Of a stretch of DNA of 45,400 nt, positions 33,100 to 39,764 are shown in pieces. This stretch comes from Luteimonas_C sp035250245. Its GTDB lineage: Bacteria; Pseudomonadota; Gammaproteobacteria; Xanthomonadales; Xanthomonadaceae. The notes under the pieces are model-generated. The model saw only the letters and a list, made by a program, of their open reading frames with translations. It searched no databases and was not told where the DNA came from. Location: positions 1 to 45,400 of the forward strand of contig DATFFH010000103.1 of the NCBI GenBank assembly GCA_035250245.1, in the 5' to 3' direction. The stretch's first letter is position 1; the number at the start of each line of letters is the position of its first letter. The position numbers and the translations under genes are program-made.

Positions 33100-33708
33100 T
33101 CAGCGCCTGCGGGTGTACTCGTAGCGAACGAAACGCCAGCGCCGGCCGGTGCCGTCGGCCATGATCACGCGCTGTTCCTTGACGACATGATCTTCGTCGG
33201 GTTGCCGGATCGCCATGTCGGACACCATGAAGCGGCCTTCGACGTCCTTGCCGAAGCCCACGAAAGCTTGCGGTTCGAATTGAACCAGGATCGTGCCTTC
33301 GGACGCCGCGCCGAAACTCCTCGCCGGCATGATGCTGACCGGAAAGCGCGTATCCATCGAAACGTACTTCCAGCGGCCTTCGACGCGGTCGAAATCCAGA
33401 TAGTCCAGTCGCTCGAAATCCGCAACGCCGCTGCCCGGCGCCGGTTTCATCGTCTCCTGCAGGATCGGACCGACCATGCGCCGCTCGGCGATCAGGCCGC
33501 GGGTGACGAGGGGATCCGCGCCGGGCGCCGGCCACAGCGTGGCGACGACGTCCCATGTGCCGAGTTGGCGGGCGAGCTGCTTCTGTTCCGGGCCGGGCTG
33601 GGACATGCGCTGCGCGGCGGACGGTTCGGCGGGGGCGGACGCCTGTTGCGCCGACGCCGAGTGGAACGCGGCGAGTAGGAACAGGGCGAGGGCGGACCGT
33701 TTCGGCAT
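33100..33708 (-). CDS. Exported DUF1579-like protein
   Basis: A 202-residue protein with a signal peptide (MPKRSALALFLLAAFHSASAQ, cut near residue 20). The mature part begins with an Ala/Pro-rich stretch, then LARQLGTWDVVATLWPAPGADPL, RRMVGPILQET and DFERLDYLDFDRVEGRWKYVSMDTR, a lipocalin-like beta pattern as in DUF1579. It probably binds a small hydrophobic ligand or acts as a folding scaffold; no function is known. Start 33708 is preferred to an ATG at 33762, which lies in a repeat. It lies 58 bases upstream of crbS on the same strand and could be cotranscribed with it. Confidence 0.72.
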   Translation of the reverse strand: MPKRSALALFLLAAFHSASAQQASAPAEPSAAQRMSQPGPEQKQLARQLGTWDVVATLWPAPGADPLVTRGLIAERRMVGPILQETMKPAPGSGVADFERLDYLDFDRVEGRWKYVSMDTRFPVSIMPARSFGAASEGTILVQFEPQAFVGFGKDVEGRFMVSDMAIRQPDEDHVVKEQRVIMADGTGRRWRFVRYEYTRRR

Positions 33709-33726
33709 GGGCTTCTCCGCACGTTT

Positions 33727-33808
33727 GTAGAGTCGAGCCTGCTCGACTGCTTTTCTCCCCATACATCGAGATCGTGAGGAAAGAACAGTCGAGCAGGCTC
33801 GACTCTAC
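33727..33808. repeat. GTAGAGTCGAGCCTGCTCGAC inverted pair
   Basis: Arms GTAGAGTCGAGCCTGCTCGAC and GTCGAGCAGGCTCGACTCTAC around a 40-base centre. The family appears only once in the window. It lies between the DUF1579 gene and the rpmG terminator. Confidence 0.88.
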
Positions 33809-33823
33809 AAGGGACTCCGGCAA

Positions 33824-33850
33824 CAAAAAACCCGCCTGGCGGCGGGTTTC
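33824..33850 (-). terminator. Intrinsic terminator of rpmB-rpmG
   Basis: Read leftward: AAACCCGCC / GGCGGGTTT with loop GCCA, followed by TTTTTTG on the minus strand. It begins 21 bases after the rpmG stop. Confidence 0.9.
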
Positions 33851-33870
33851 TTGCGAACGGTCGGCAGACC

Positions 33871-34035
33871 TTATTTGATCTTGCCTTCCTTGTAGATCAC
33901 GTGCTTCCGGACGACGGGGTCGTACTTCTTGACCTCCATCTTGTTCGGCGTGTTCTTCTTGTTCTTGTCGGTGGTGTAGAAGTGGCCGGTGTTGGCCGAG
34001 GAGATCAGACGGATCTTGTCGCGCTTGCTTGCCAT
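33871..34035 (-). CDS. rpmG: 50S ribosomal protein L33
   Basis: A 54-residue ribosomal protein L33 (MASKRDKIRLISSANTGHFY, ending VIYKEGKIK), part of the 50S E-site region. It has no cysteines, so it is the zinc-free form. A strong ribosome-binding site (GAGGAGG) precedes ATG 34035. It lies 10 bases downstream of rpmB and ends at a strong terminator, the conserved rpmB-rpmG operon. Confidence 0.98.
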   Translation of the reverse strand: MASKRDKIRLISSANTGHFYTTDKNKKNTPNKMEVKKYDPVVRKHVIYKEGKIK

Positions 34036-34045
34036 GGTGTCCTCC

Positions 34046-34282
34046 TCAGACCTTTTCGCCGCGGGCGCGGAGTTGGGCCAGAACGGAATCGATCCCGTTC
34101 TTGTCGATGGTGCGCAGGGCCTGCGCGGAGACTTTCAGCTTGACCCAGCGGTTTTCGCTGGCCACCCAGAAACGGCGCTCGTGCAGGTTGGGCAGGAAGC
34201 GGCGACGGGTCTTGTTGTTGGCGTGCGAGACGTTGTTGCCGGTCTGCACGCCCTTGCCGGTGACTTGGCATACGCGGGACAT
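34046..34282 (-). CDS. rpmB: 50S ribosomal protein L28
   Basis: A 78-residue L28 (MSRVCQVTGKGVQTGNNVSH, NKTRRRFLPNLHERRFWV). The length is normal and the only cysteine is Cys5, so it is the zinc-free type. The start at 34282 matches the family; an ATG further upstream would add 23 unrelated residues. CGAGGTGC lies before the start. It is the first gene of the rpmB-rpmG operon. Confidence 0.98.
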   Translation of the reverse strand: MSRVCQVTGKGVQTGNNVSHANNKTRRRFLPNLHERRFWVASENRWVKLKVSAQALRTIDKNGIDSVLAQLRARGEKV

Positions 34283-34530
34283 AACGCACCTCGAGATATT
34301 TTTTGTCGCCCTTAGCCAGGGAGACTTCGGCCCCTGCGGCTTGCGCCGCACGCGATTCGGGTCGGATTTCCGCTGCCGGCGGCGGCCCGGAATCGCGTCT
34401 CCGGACCGCCCGGTCGGAGGCCTTATCGGCCGACCGGACGCAGCGAGCCGGGCATTATGCCGGGAAAGGCAGGGGCGGGCAACTTATCCACAGAGGGTTC
34501 CCGGGGCGGGAAGGCCAGTGCTAAGAGCCG

Positions 34531-34582
34531 AGCCCTCTCCCTGGCGCTGCGCGCCTGTCCCTCTCCCGTAAAGGGAGAAGGC
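34531..34582. repeat. CCCTCTCCC-type palindromic repeat
   Basis: GCCCTCTCCCTGGCGCTGCGCGCC followed by CCCTCTCCCGTAAAGGGAGAAGG: one copy of the H-type family seen at 35728 and 43738. It lies in the 327-base gap between the LAB_N gene and rpmB. The rest of that gap (34283-34530) must hold the rpmB promoter, and holds an inverted GGTCGGCCGATAAGGCCTCCGACC-like stretch around 34410-34437; no gene is seen. Confidence 0.75.
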
Positions 34583-34609
34583 AATGCAGGTGCCGCCGCG
34601 ATGGACGGA

Positions 34610-34951
34610 TCAGTGCGAAGCCTTGTCCCGCCTCCAGCCCCGATGCCGGATGTCCAGATACAGGCTATAGGCCGCCGTAAACGCCGGGAACAGGTTCTGG
34701 ATAACCCCCACCGAGTCCTGCTTCTGCGAGAACACGAAGTAGCTCAGCGTCATCACGCTGCCGACCAGGCTCATGTACCAGAACAGGCGCGGGATCACCG
34801 GTTTGCGGTGCCGGCGCGAGGCCACGAACTGGACCACCCAGCGGCCGCCGAACATCAGCGCGCCGGTCAGGCCGATCAGCTTCCACGGCGACATGTGCAG
34901 GCCGGTCCAGGCGAGCCAGGCGATCGGGCTGTTCATGAAATCGGGAGTCAT
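34610..34951 (-). CDS. Lipid-A synthase N-terminal-domain (LAB_N) membrane protein
   Basis: A 113-residue inner-membrane protein of the LAB_N family (PF07578) with three hydrophobic spans: LIGLTGALMFGGRWVVQFVASRR, PRLFWYMSLVGSVMTLSYFV and NLFPAFTAAYSLYL. The pattern GGRWxVQFxASxR...P.xFWYxSLxGS is typical. The domain also occurs at the start of some LpxB proteins, and as a lone protein next to sugar-phosphate glycosyltransferases, where it is thought to take part in lipid-linked sugar handling. It lies 19 bases after the GT2 gene, so the two form an operon. Activity is unknown. Confidence 0.9.
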   Translation of the reverse strand: MTPDFMNSPIAWLAWTGLHMSPWKLIGLTGALMFGGRWVVQFVASRRHRKPVIPRLFWYMSLVGSVMTLSYFVFSQKQDSVGVIQNLFPAFTAAYSLYLDIRHRGWRRDKASH

Positions 34952-34970
34952 GGCGTTACCCGCGCAATCG

Positions 34971-35705
34971 TCAGGAAAGTTCTTCGACCGCCGTGCGCTT
35001 GCTGCGCCGGATCAGCCAGCTCACGCCGCGCAGGTCGCTGATGCCGACCAGGGCGCGGTTGAGATTGTTGTACTTGGACACGCCGCTGGCGCGATGGCGA
35101 TGGTTGACCGGCACGCTGACCGTCTTCCAGCCGGCGCGCTGCATCAGCGCCGGCAGGTAGCGGTGCATGTGGTCGAAGTAGGGCAGGTCCAGGAAGGCCT
35201 CGCGTTCGAACAGCTTGATGCCGCAACCGGTGTCGGGCGTGTCGTCGCGCAGCATCCGCGCGCGGATCGCGTTGGCCCATTTCGAAGCCCAGCGCTTGCT
35301 GCCCGAATCCTGGCGGTTGACGCGCCAGCCGGCGAACAGTTTGGTTTCAGGCGCCGCCGCATCGCGCGCGGCGAGCAGTTTGGGGATGTCGGCCGGATCG
35401 TTCTGGCCGTCGCCGTCCAGTGTCGCGATCCAGACGCCGCGCGCGGCCTTGACCCCGGTGCGCACGGCCGTGCTCTGGCCGCTCTGGTTCACGTGGCGCA
35501 GCACGCGCAATTCGGGCACTTCGGTTTTCAGTCGTTTGAGCACTTCCGGCGTGGCATCGCGCGAGTGGTCGTCGACATAGACGATTTCGAAATCGGCCTT
35601 GCCGCGCAGCGCGGCGACGATTTCGCCGATGAGCGGGGCGACGTTGTCCTGTTCGTTGAAGACCGGGACGACGACGGAAAGCGCAGGGTTGGAAGTTTCG
35701 GCCAT
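34971..35705 (-). CDS. Family-2 glycosyltransferase (DPM1-like)
   Basis: A 244-residue soluble GT-A-fold glycosyltransferase. It has the N-terminal VVVPVFNEQDNV, EIVYVDDHSRD and TLDGDGQNDP (metal-binding DxD region), the acceptor part DTGCGIKLFERE, then NHRHRASGVSKYNNLNRA, as in dolichol/undecaprenyl-phosphate mannosyl or glucosyl transferases. It has no C-terminal membrane helices, so it is the short DPM1 type. It likely loads a sugar onto undecaprenyl phosphate for envelope glycan modification. Together with LAB_N downstream this is a common pair, but the usual ArnT-like transferase is missing. Confidence 0.9.
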   Translation of the reverse strand: MAETSNPALSVVVPVFNEQDNVAPLIGEIVAALRGKADFEIVYVDDHSRDATPEVLKRLKTEVPELRVLRHVNQSGQSTAVRTGVKAARGVWIATLDGDGQNDPADIPKLLAARDAAAPETKLFAGWRVNRQDSGSKRWASKWANAIRARMLRDDTPDTGCGIKLFEREAFLDLPYFDHMHRYLPALMQRAGWKTVSVPVNHRHRASGVSKYNNLNRALVGISDLRGVSWLIRRSKRTAVEELS

Positions 35706-35727
35706 CGGTCGGACTCGTCGCTGTTAA

Positions 35728-35850
35728 GCCCCTCTCCCATCGGGAGAGGGGTTGGGGTGAGGGTTCGGCGAAGCGACGCGAGCTGAAACGACATCGCTCC
35801 GCCGAACCCTCATCCGCCCTTCGGGCACCTTCTCCCGGCGGGAGAAGGAA
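35728..35850. repeat. CCCTCTCCC-type inverted-pair repeat
   Basis: A full pair. Left arm: CCCCTCTCCCATCGGGAGAGGGG then GGTGAGGGTTCGGCG. Right arm: CGCCGAACCCTCATCCGCCC then CTTCTCCCGGCGGGAGAAGG. The closely similar copy is at 43738-43906. Confidence 0.88.
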
Positions 35851-35859
35851 AAGCAAGCT

Positions 35860-36825
35860 CTAGGCATTATCGCCGAAGTAGTCCCGGCACCAGGCCACGA
35901 CCTGCGGCAGTCCGGCTTCGATGGCCGTGACCGGCTCGAAGCCGAACGCGGCTTGGGCGCGTGAGGTGTCCGCCATGGTTTCGACCATGTCGCCCGGCTG
36001 CATCGGCTTGTAGACCTTCTCGGCTTCCTTGCCGGCGGCTTCCTCGATTACCGCGATGAAGCGCTCCAGTTCCACCGGTGTGTGGTTGCCCAGATTGAAC
36101 ACGCGATGCGGCGGATCGTCCTGCGGCGGATGGTCCAAAGCGCCGAGCACGCCGGCGACGATGTCGTCGATGAAGGTGAAATCGCGGCGCATCTTGCCCT
36201 GGTTGAACACGTCGATCGGCCGCCCGGCCAGGATCGCGCGCGAGAACAGCAGCGGCGCCATGTCCGGCCGGCCCCAGGGACCGTACACGGTGAAGAAGCG
36301 CAGCCCGGTCGCGCGCAGGCCGTACAGGTGTGCGTAGGTGTGGGCCATCAGTTCGTTCGCGGCCTTGGTGGCGGCGTACAGCGAGCGCGGCTGGTCGATG
36401 CGCTGGTCTTCGGAGAACGGCGGCTTGGCCGAATCGCCGTACACCGACGAGGAACTGGCGTAAGCCAGATGCGCGACGCCGCGATGCCGGCACAGTTCCA
36501 GCAGATTGACGAAACCGACCAGGTTGCTGTCCACGTAAGCGTGCGGATTCTGCAGCGAATAGCGCACGCCGGCCTGCGCGGCGAGGTGGATCACGCGGTC
36601 CGGCTTTGTTTCGTCGAACAGGCCCGCCAGCCCGTCGCGATCGGTCAGGTCCAGTGCGCGGATGTCGGCGTCCGGGCACAGCGCGGCGATGCGGTCGCGC
36701 TTGAGCTGCGGATCGTAGTAATCGTTGAAATTGTCGATGCCGACGAAAGCTTCGCCGCGTTTGCGCAGCTCGCGGCAGACATAGGCGCCGATGAATCCGG
36801 CTGCGCCGGTGACGAGAATGGTCAT
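35860..36825 (-). CDS. NAD-dependent epimerase (UDP-glucuronate 4-epimerase type)
   Basis: A 321-residue extended short-chain dehydrogenase. Residues 6-13 are TGAAGFIG (NAD binding), followed by GIDNFNDYYDPQLKRDRI, HLAAQAGVRYSLQNPHAYVDSNLVG (shortened), SSSVYGD and the catalytic YAATKAAN (Tyr and Lys). TVYGPWGRPDMA, FNQGKMRRDFTFIDDIV and NLGNHTPVEL are typical of UDP-glucuronate/galacturonate 4-epimerases that feed capsule or LPS synthesis. The start at 36825 is family-consistent; ten more upstream codons are possible. It is probably the first gene of an envelope-sugar group with GT2 and LAB_N, although a repeat of about 120 bases separates it from them. Confidence 0.9.
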   Translation of the reverse strand: MTILVTGAAGFIGAYVCRELRKRGEAFVGIDNFNDYYDPQLKRDRIAALCPDADIRALDLTDRDGLAGLFDETKPDRVIHLAAQAGVRYSLQNPHAYVDSNLVGFVNLLELCRHRGVAHLAYASSSSVYGDSAKPPFSEDQRIDQPRSLYAATKAANELMAHTYAHLYGLRATGLRFFTVYGPWGRPDMAPLLFSRAILAGRPIDVFNQGKMRRDFTFIDDIVAGVLGALDHPPQDDPPHRVFNLGNHTPVELERFIAVIEEAAGKEAEKVYKPMQPGDMVETMADTSRAQAAFGFEPVTAIEAGLPQVVAWCRDYFGDNA

Positions 36826-36850
36826 GGATTTCCGCTCTTGCCTTTTAGCC

Positions 36851-37109
36851 GTCATTCCCGCGAAAGCGGGAATCCAGTGACTTGGATTTTGCCAGTCCGA
36901 ACCTGAGCGAATCGTTCATTGCTCCGCTTTGTAGAGCGGGGCTTGCCCCGCTGCTCTTGCCTTTGTGGGAGCGGCTTCAGCCGCGAGCTCTTTCGGCCGA
37001 TTGCGGCGATCTGAAGACAAAAGCTCGCGGCTGAAGCCGCTCCCACAGAGGTCAAAGGCCATTAAAAGCCGAAGCCGGAGCCGGAGCAGCGGGGCAAGCC
37101 CCGCTCTAC
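36851..37109. repeat. Cluster of four palindromic elements
   Basis: The 290-base gap between the epimerase gene and parB is filled with four elements: CATTCCCGCGAAAGCGGGAAT (36851-36883 unit), GTAGAGCGGGGCTTGCCCCGC (36931-36956), TGTGGGAGCGGCTTCAGCC with its mirror arm (36964-37046), and AGCAGCGGGGCAAGCCCCGC (37086-37109). Between them lie short linkers rich in CTCTTGCC, AAGCCG and GGAGCC. No gene is seen. Confidence 0.88.
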
Positions 37110-37115
37110 AAAGCG

Positions 37116-38036
37116 TCAGGGCGCCTTGCCGCGCAAACGCTCCAGCACGCCGTCCAGCGTGTCCAGATCGGTGTAATGGATCACCAGCCGGCCCTTGCCC
37201 GCGCGGCCGTGGGCAATGCTGACCTTGGTGCCCAGGCTTTCGGACAGCTCGTTCTCCAGCGAAGCGATGTCGGCGCTGGCGCGCGGCTTGGCGCCGGACT
37301 TCTTCTTGCCGGCGGTCTGCGGCACCGAGCCGGCGGCGTATTGCTGGGCGCGATGTTCGACTTCGCGCACCGACCAGCCGTGTTCGGCCGCATCGGAAGC
37401 GAGCCGGCTGGCCAATTCCGGTGACAGCGTCAGCAACGCGCGCGCATGGCCCATTTCCAGGCGCCGCGATTCCAGCAGCACGCGGATCGCCGGCGGAAGT
37501 TCGAGCAGGCGCAACAGATTCGACACCGCGGCGCGCGAACGGCCTACCGCTTCGGCAGCCTGGGCGTGGGTCAGATCGAATTCTTCGATCAAGCGATGCA
37601 GCGCCTGCGCTTCCTCGAGCGGATTGAGGTCTTCACGCTGGATGTTTTCGATCAGCGCCATCGCCACCACGGTGCGGTCGTCGACCTCGCGCACCACCAC
37701 CGGGATTTCGGTCAGCCCGGCTTGCTGCGAAGCGCGCCAGCGGCGCTCGCCGGCGATGATCTCGTAGCGTTTGCCACCCAGGTCGCGCACCACGATCGGC
37801 TGGATCACGCCCTGGGCGCGGATCGATTCGGCCAGTTCGGTCAGCTTGTCCGCGTCCATATTGCGGCGCGGCTGGTATTTGCCGGGCGACAGCGCGTCCA
37901 CCGGCAGCGTGCGCAACGTGTCGGACGGCGTGGCCTCCAATACCGGCGCTTCGGCGGCCGCCTTCGAGCCGAGCAGGGCTTCCAATCCGCGGCCGAGGCC
38001 GCGCTTCTTGGCCGGTTGGGGCTTGCTGGCGTTCAT
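37116..38036 (-). CDS. parB: Chromosome-partitioning protein ParB (CTPase)
   Basis: A 306-residue ParB that spreads from parS sites and loads SMC. The N-terminus KKRGLGRGLEALLG is the ParA-binding region. The CTP-binding domain has YQPRRNMD and the GERRWRAS box. The KorB-type helix-turn-helix is LTHAQAAEAVGRSRAAVSNLLR, with RLEMGHARALL after it. The C-terminal dimer region ends VIHYTDLDTLDGVLERL. The start at 38036 overlaps the parA stop by four bases (ATGA), so translation is coupled. No parS consensus (TGTTTCACGTGAAACA) was noticed in the window. Confidence 0.97.
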   Translation of the reverse strand: MNASKPQPAKKRGLGRGLEALLGSKAAAEAPVLEATPSDTLRTLPVDALSPGKYQPRRNMDADKLTELAESIRAQGVIQPIVVRDLGGKRYEIIAGERRWRASQQAGLTEIPVVVREVDDRTVVAMALIENIQREDLNPLEEAQALHRLIEEFDLTHAQAAEAVGRSRAAVSNLLRLLELPPAIRVLLESRRLEMGHARALLTLSPELASRLASDAAEHGWSVREVEHRAQQYAAGSVPQTAGKKKSGAKPRASADIASLENELSESLGTKVSIAHGRAGKGRLVIHYTDLDTLDGVLERLRGKAP

Positions 38037-38827
38037 GCCGCTTTCTCCGTGTTGTGCTTGTTGCGCTCGTGCTGGCGGCGAAGCACTTCGCCGGCCAGTC
38101 CGAGATAGGCGATGGAACCGCGCGAGGCCCGGTCGTAGCCGACGATGCTCTGGCCGTGGCTGGGCGCCTCGGCCAGGCGCACGTTGCGCGGCACGATGGT
38201 GCGGAACACCTTGTCGCCGAAGTGTTGGGTCAATTCCGCCGAAACCGCGTTGGCCAGGTTGTTGCGCACGTCGAACATGGTGCGCAGCACACCCTCGATT
38301 TCCAGGCTCGGATTGAGCTTGGCCTTGAGCGCGTCGATGGTTTGCAGCAGCGCGGTCAGGCCTTCCAATGCGTAGTACTCGCACTGCATCGGCACCAGCA
38401 CCGAATCCGCGGCGGTCAGCGCGTTCAAAGTGAGCAGCGACAGCGCCGGCGGGCAATCTACGATGATGAAGTCGTATTTCTCGCGCAGCGGATCCAGCGC
38501 GCGCTTGAGCCGCTGCTCGCGGCCCTCTTCGTCCATCAGTTCGATTTCCGCCGCGGTCAGATCGGTATTGCCGGGCAGCAGGTCGAATTCCTCGGGCGTG
38601 CGCACGATCGCATCGCTGGCGTGCATCTCCTCGAGCAGCACGTCGCAGCTGGAAGCCGACAGCTCGCGCTTGTCGATGCCGCTGCCCATGGTGGCGTTGC
38701 CCTGCGCATCCAGGTCGACCAGCAGCACGCGCTTGGGCGTGCGGGCCAAGGCGGCGGCCAGGTTGACGGCGGTGGTGGTCTTGCCGACGCCGCCCTTCTG
38801 GTTGGCGATGGCGATGATGCGGGCCAT
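38033..38827 (-). CDS. parA: Chromosome-partitioning ATPase ParA
   Basis: A 264-residue deviant-Walker ATPase of the ParA/Soj family, which moves ParB-parS complexes. It shows KGGVGKTTT (Lys11 signature, Lys16), DLDAQGNATM (Walker A'), IIVDCPPALSLLTLNAL (Walker B) and the VPRNVRLAEAPSHGQSI region. The length is normal. It is the first gene of parAB; rsmG lies about 200 bases upstream, on the same strand, with a repeat in between. This rsmG-parA-parB order is common near bacterial origins. Confidence 0.97.
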   Translation of the reverse strand: MARIIAIANQKGGVGKTTTAVNLAAALARTPKRVLLVDLDAQGNATMGSGIDKRELSASSCDVLLEEMHASDAIVRTPEEFDLLPGNTDLTAAEIELMDEEGREQRLKRALDPLREKYDFIIVDCPPALSLLTLNALTAADSVLVPMQCEYYALEGLTALLQTIDALKAKLNPSLEIEGVLRTMFDVRNNLANAVSAELTQHFGDKVFRTIVPRNVRLAEAPSHGQSIVGYDRASRGSIAYLGLAGEVLRRQHERNKHNTEKAA

Positions 38828-38947
38828 GGGTCCGTTTGCCTCGGTGCGCTGGGGTGCCCGCGAACGCGGGCCGGACCGGGGATTATGCCGCGCCGTAGGG
38901 CGCTTCGCCCGCGATACCGCTCCCGCGCGCTTCAGAAGATCGGCTTT

Positions 38948-39027
38948 GTAGCCCGGGTGGAACGAAGCGATACGCGGGTCCGGCCACGGGGAGAGCCCCG
39001 GGTATCGCTTCGCTCCACCCGGGCTAC
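38948..39027. repeat. GTAGCCCGGGTGGA inverted pair, overlapping the rsmG stop
   Basis: Arms GTAGCCCGGGTGGAACGAAG and its mirror CTTCGCTCCACCCGGGCTAC, then inner GCGATACGCGGG / CCCGGGTATCGC. The terminal CTA (39024-39026) is the TAG stop of rsmG on the minus strand. Confidence 0.9.
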
Positions 39028-39665
39028 GGGTCGCGAGCGACCACGACCAAATGCCGTTCCGCCGCCAAACCCGGCACGGCCAAAGGATGAATGGCCTCCA
39101 GGCGCCATCCCGCGGGTAAGGCCGCGATCTCCTCGTCCGGACGCGCGCCCTTCATCGCCAGCAGCCGTCCGCCCGGCGCCAGCAAATGCCCGCCCACCGC
39201 CAGGATCTCCGGCAACGTGGCCAGCGCCCGCGCGGTGATCGCCTGGTACGCGCCGGGTTCGTCGACCGCCTCGGCGCGCGATTCGGCCACGCGCGCATTG
39301 CCCAGCTTCAGCGAGCGCACCGCTTCGCGCAGGAAGCGCGCTTTCTTGCCGTTGGATTCGACCAGGGTCACCTGCAGCGTGGGCAGCGCGATCGCCAAAG
39401 GAATGCCGGGCAGGCCGGGGCCGGTGCCCAGGTCGGCCAACGCGGCGACTTCGCGCACGTGGGGCTGCATCGCCAGCGAGTCGAGCAGGTGCTTGGCCAC
39501 CATCTCGCGCGGATCGCGGATCGCGGTGAGGTTATAGGTGCGGTTCCAGCGGTCGAGCAGGGATAGGTAGGCCAGCAAAGGCTCGGCGTGTTTGGCGTCC
39601 AACGACAAGGCCGCCAAGCCGGCTTCGAGTTCGTCGCGCAACGCTGGAGAAAGGTCCGGATTCAT
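39024..39665 (-). CDS. rsmG: 16S rRNA (guanine-527-N7)-methyltransferase RsmG
   Basis: A 213-residue SAM-dependent methyltransferase (GidB) that methylates G527 of 16S rRNA. It shows WNRTYNLTAIRDPREMVAKHLLDSLA (shortened), the SAM loop DLGTGPGLPGIPLAI, VESNGKKARFLREA and ITARALATLPEI. ATG 39665 fits the family. The stop TAG falls inside a repeat arm (GTAGCCCGGG), so the protein ends where the repeat begins. It is the first gene upstream of parAB. Confidence 0.96.
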   Translation of the reverse strand: MNPDLSPALRDELEAGLAALSLDAKHAEPLLAYLSLLDRWNRTYNLTAIRDPREMVAKHLLDSLAMQPHVREVAALADLGTGPGLPGIPLAIALPTLQVTLVESNGKKARFLREAVRSLKLGNARVAESRAEAVDEPGAYQAITARALATLPEILAVGGHLLAPGGRLLAMKGARPDEEIAALPAGWRLEAIHPLAVPGLAAERHLVVVARDP

Positions 39666-39764
39666 GATCGACAGTATCGCCTACCCGCGAATCCTGGCCC
39701 GCGGAAAGCTTGCGATGCATGGTTTTCCGTCTTGTTAGGATGGCTTCACCCCGCTGCGGAGGGC

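Noticed and set aside
33871..34282. Ribosomal protein genes as zinc-dependent paralogues
   Set aside because: Neither L33 nor L28 has the CxxC pairs of the zinc-binding forms, and they are in the normal rpmB-rpmG order.
38037..38456. Extension of parB upstream to a larger protein
   Set aside because: The extension covers parA in another frame; the true start at 38036 overlaps the parA stop by four bases and begins the normal ParB N-terminus.
37116..39665. Possible replication origin near parAB-rsmG
   Set aside because: No DnaA-box cluster, AT-rich region or parS sequence could be seen, and dnaA is not in the window.
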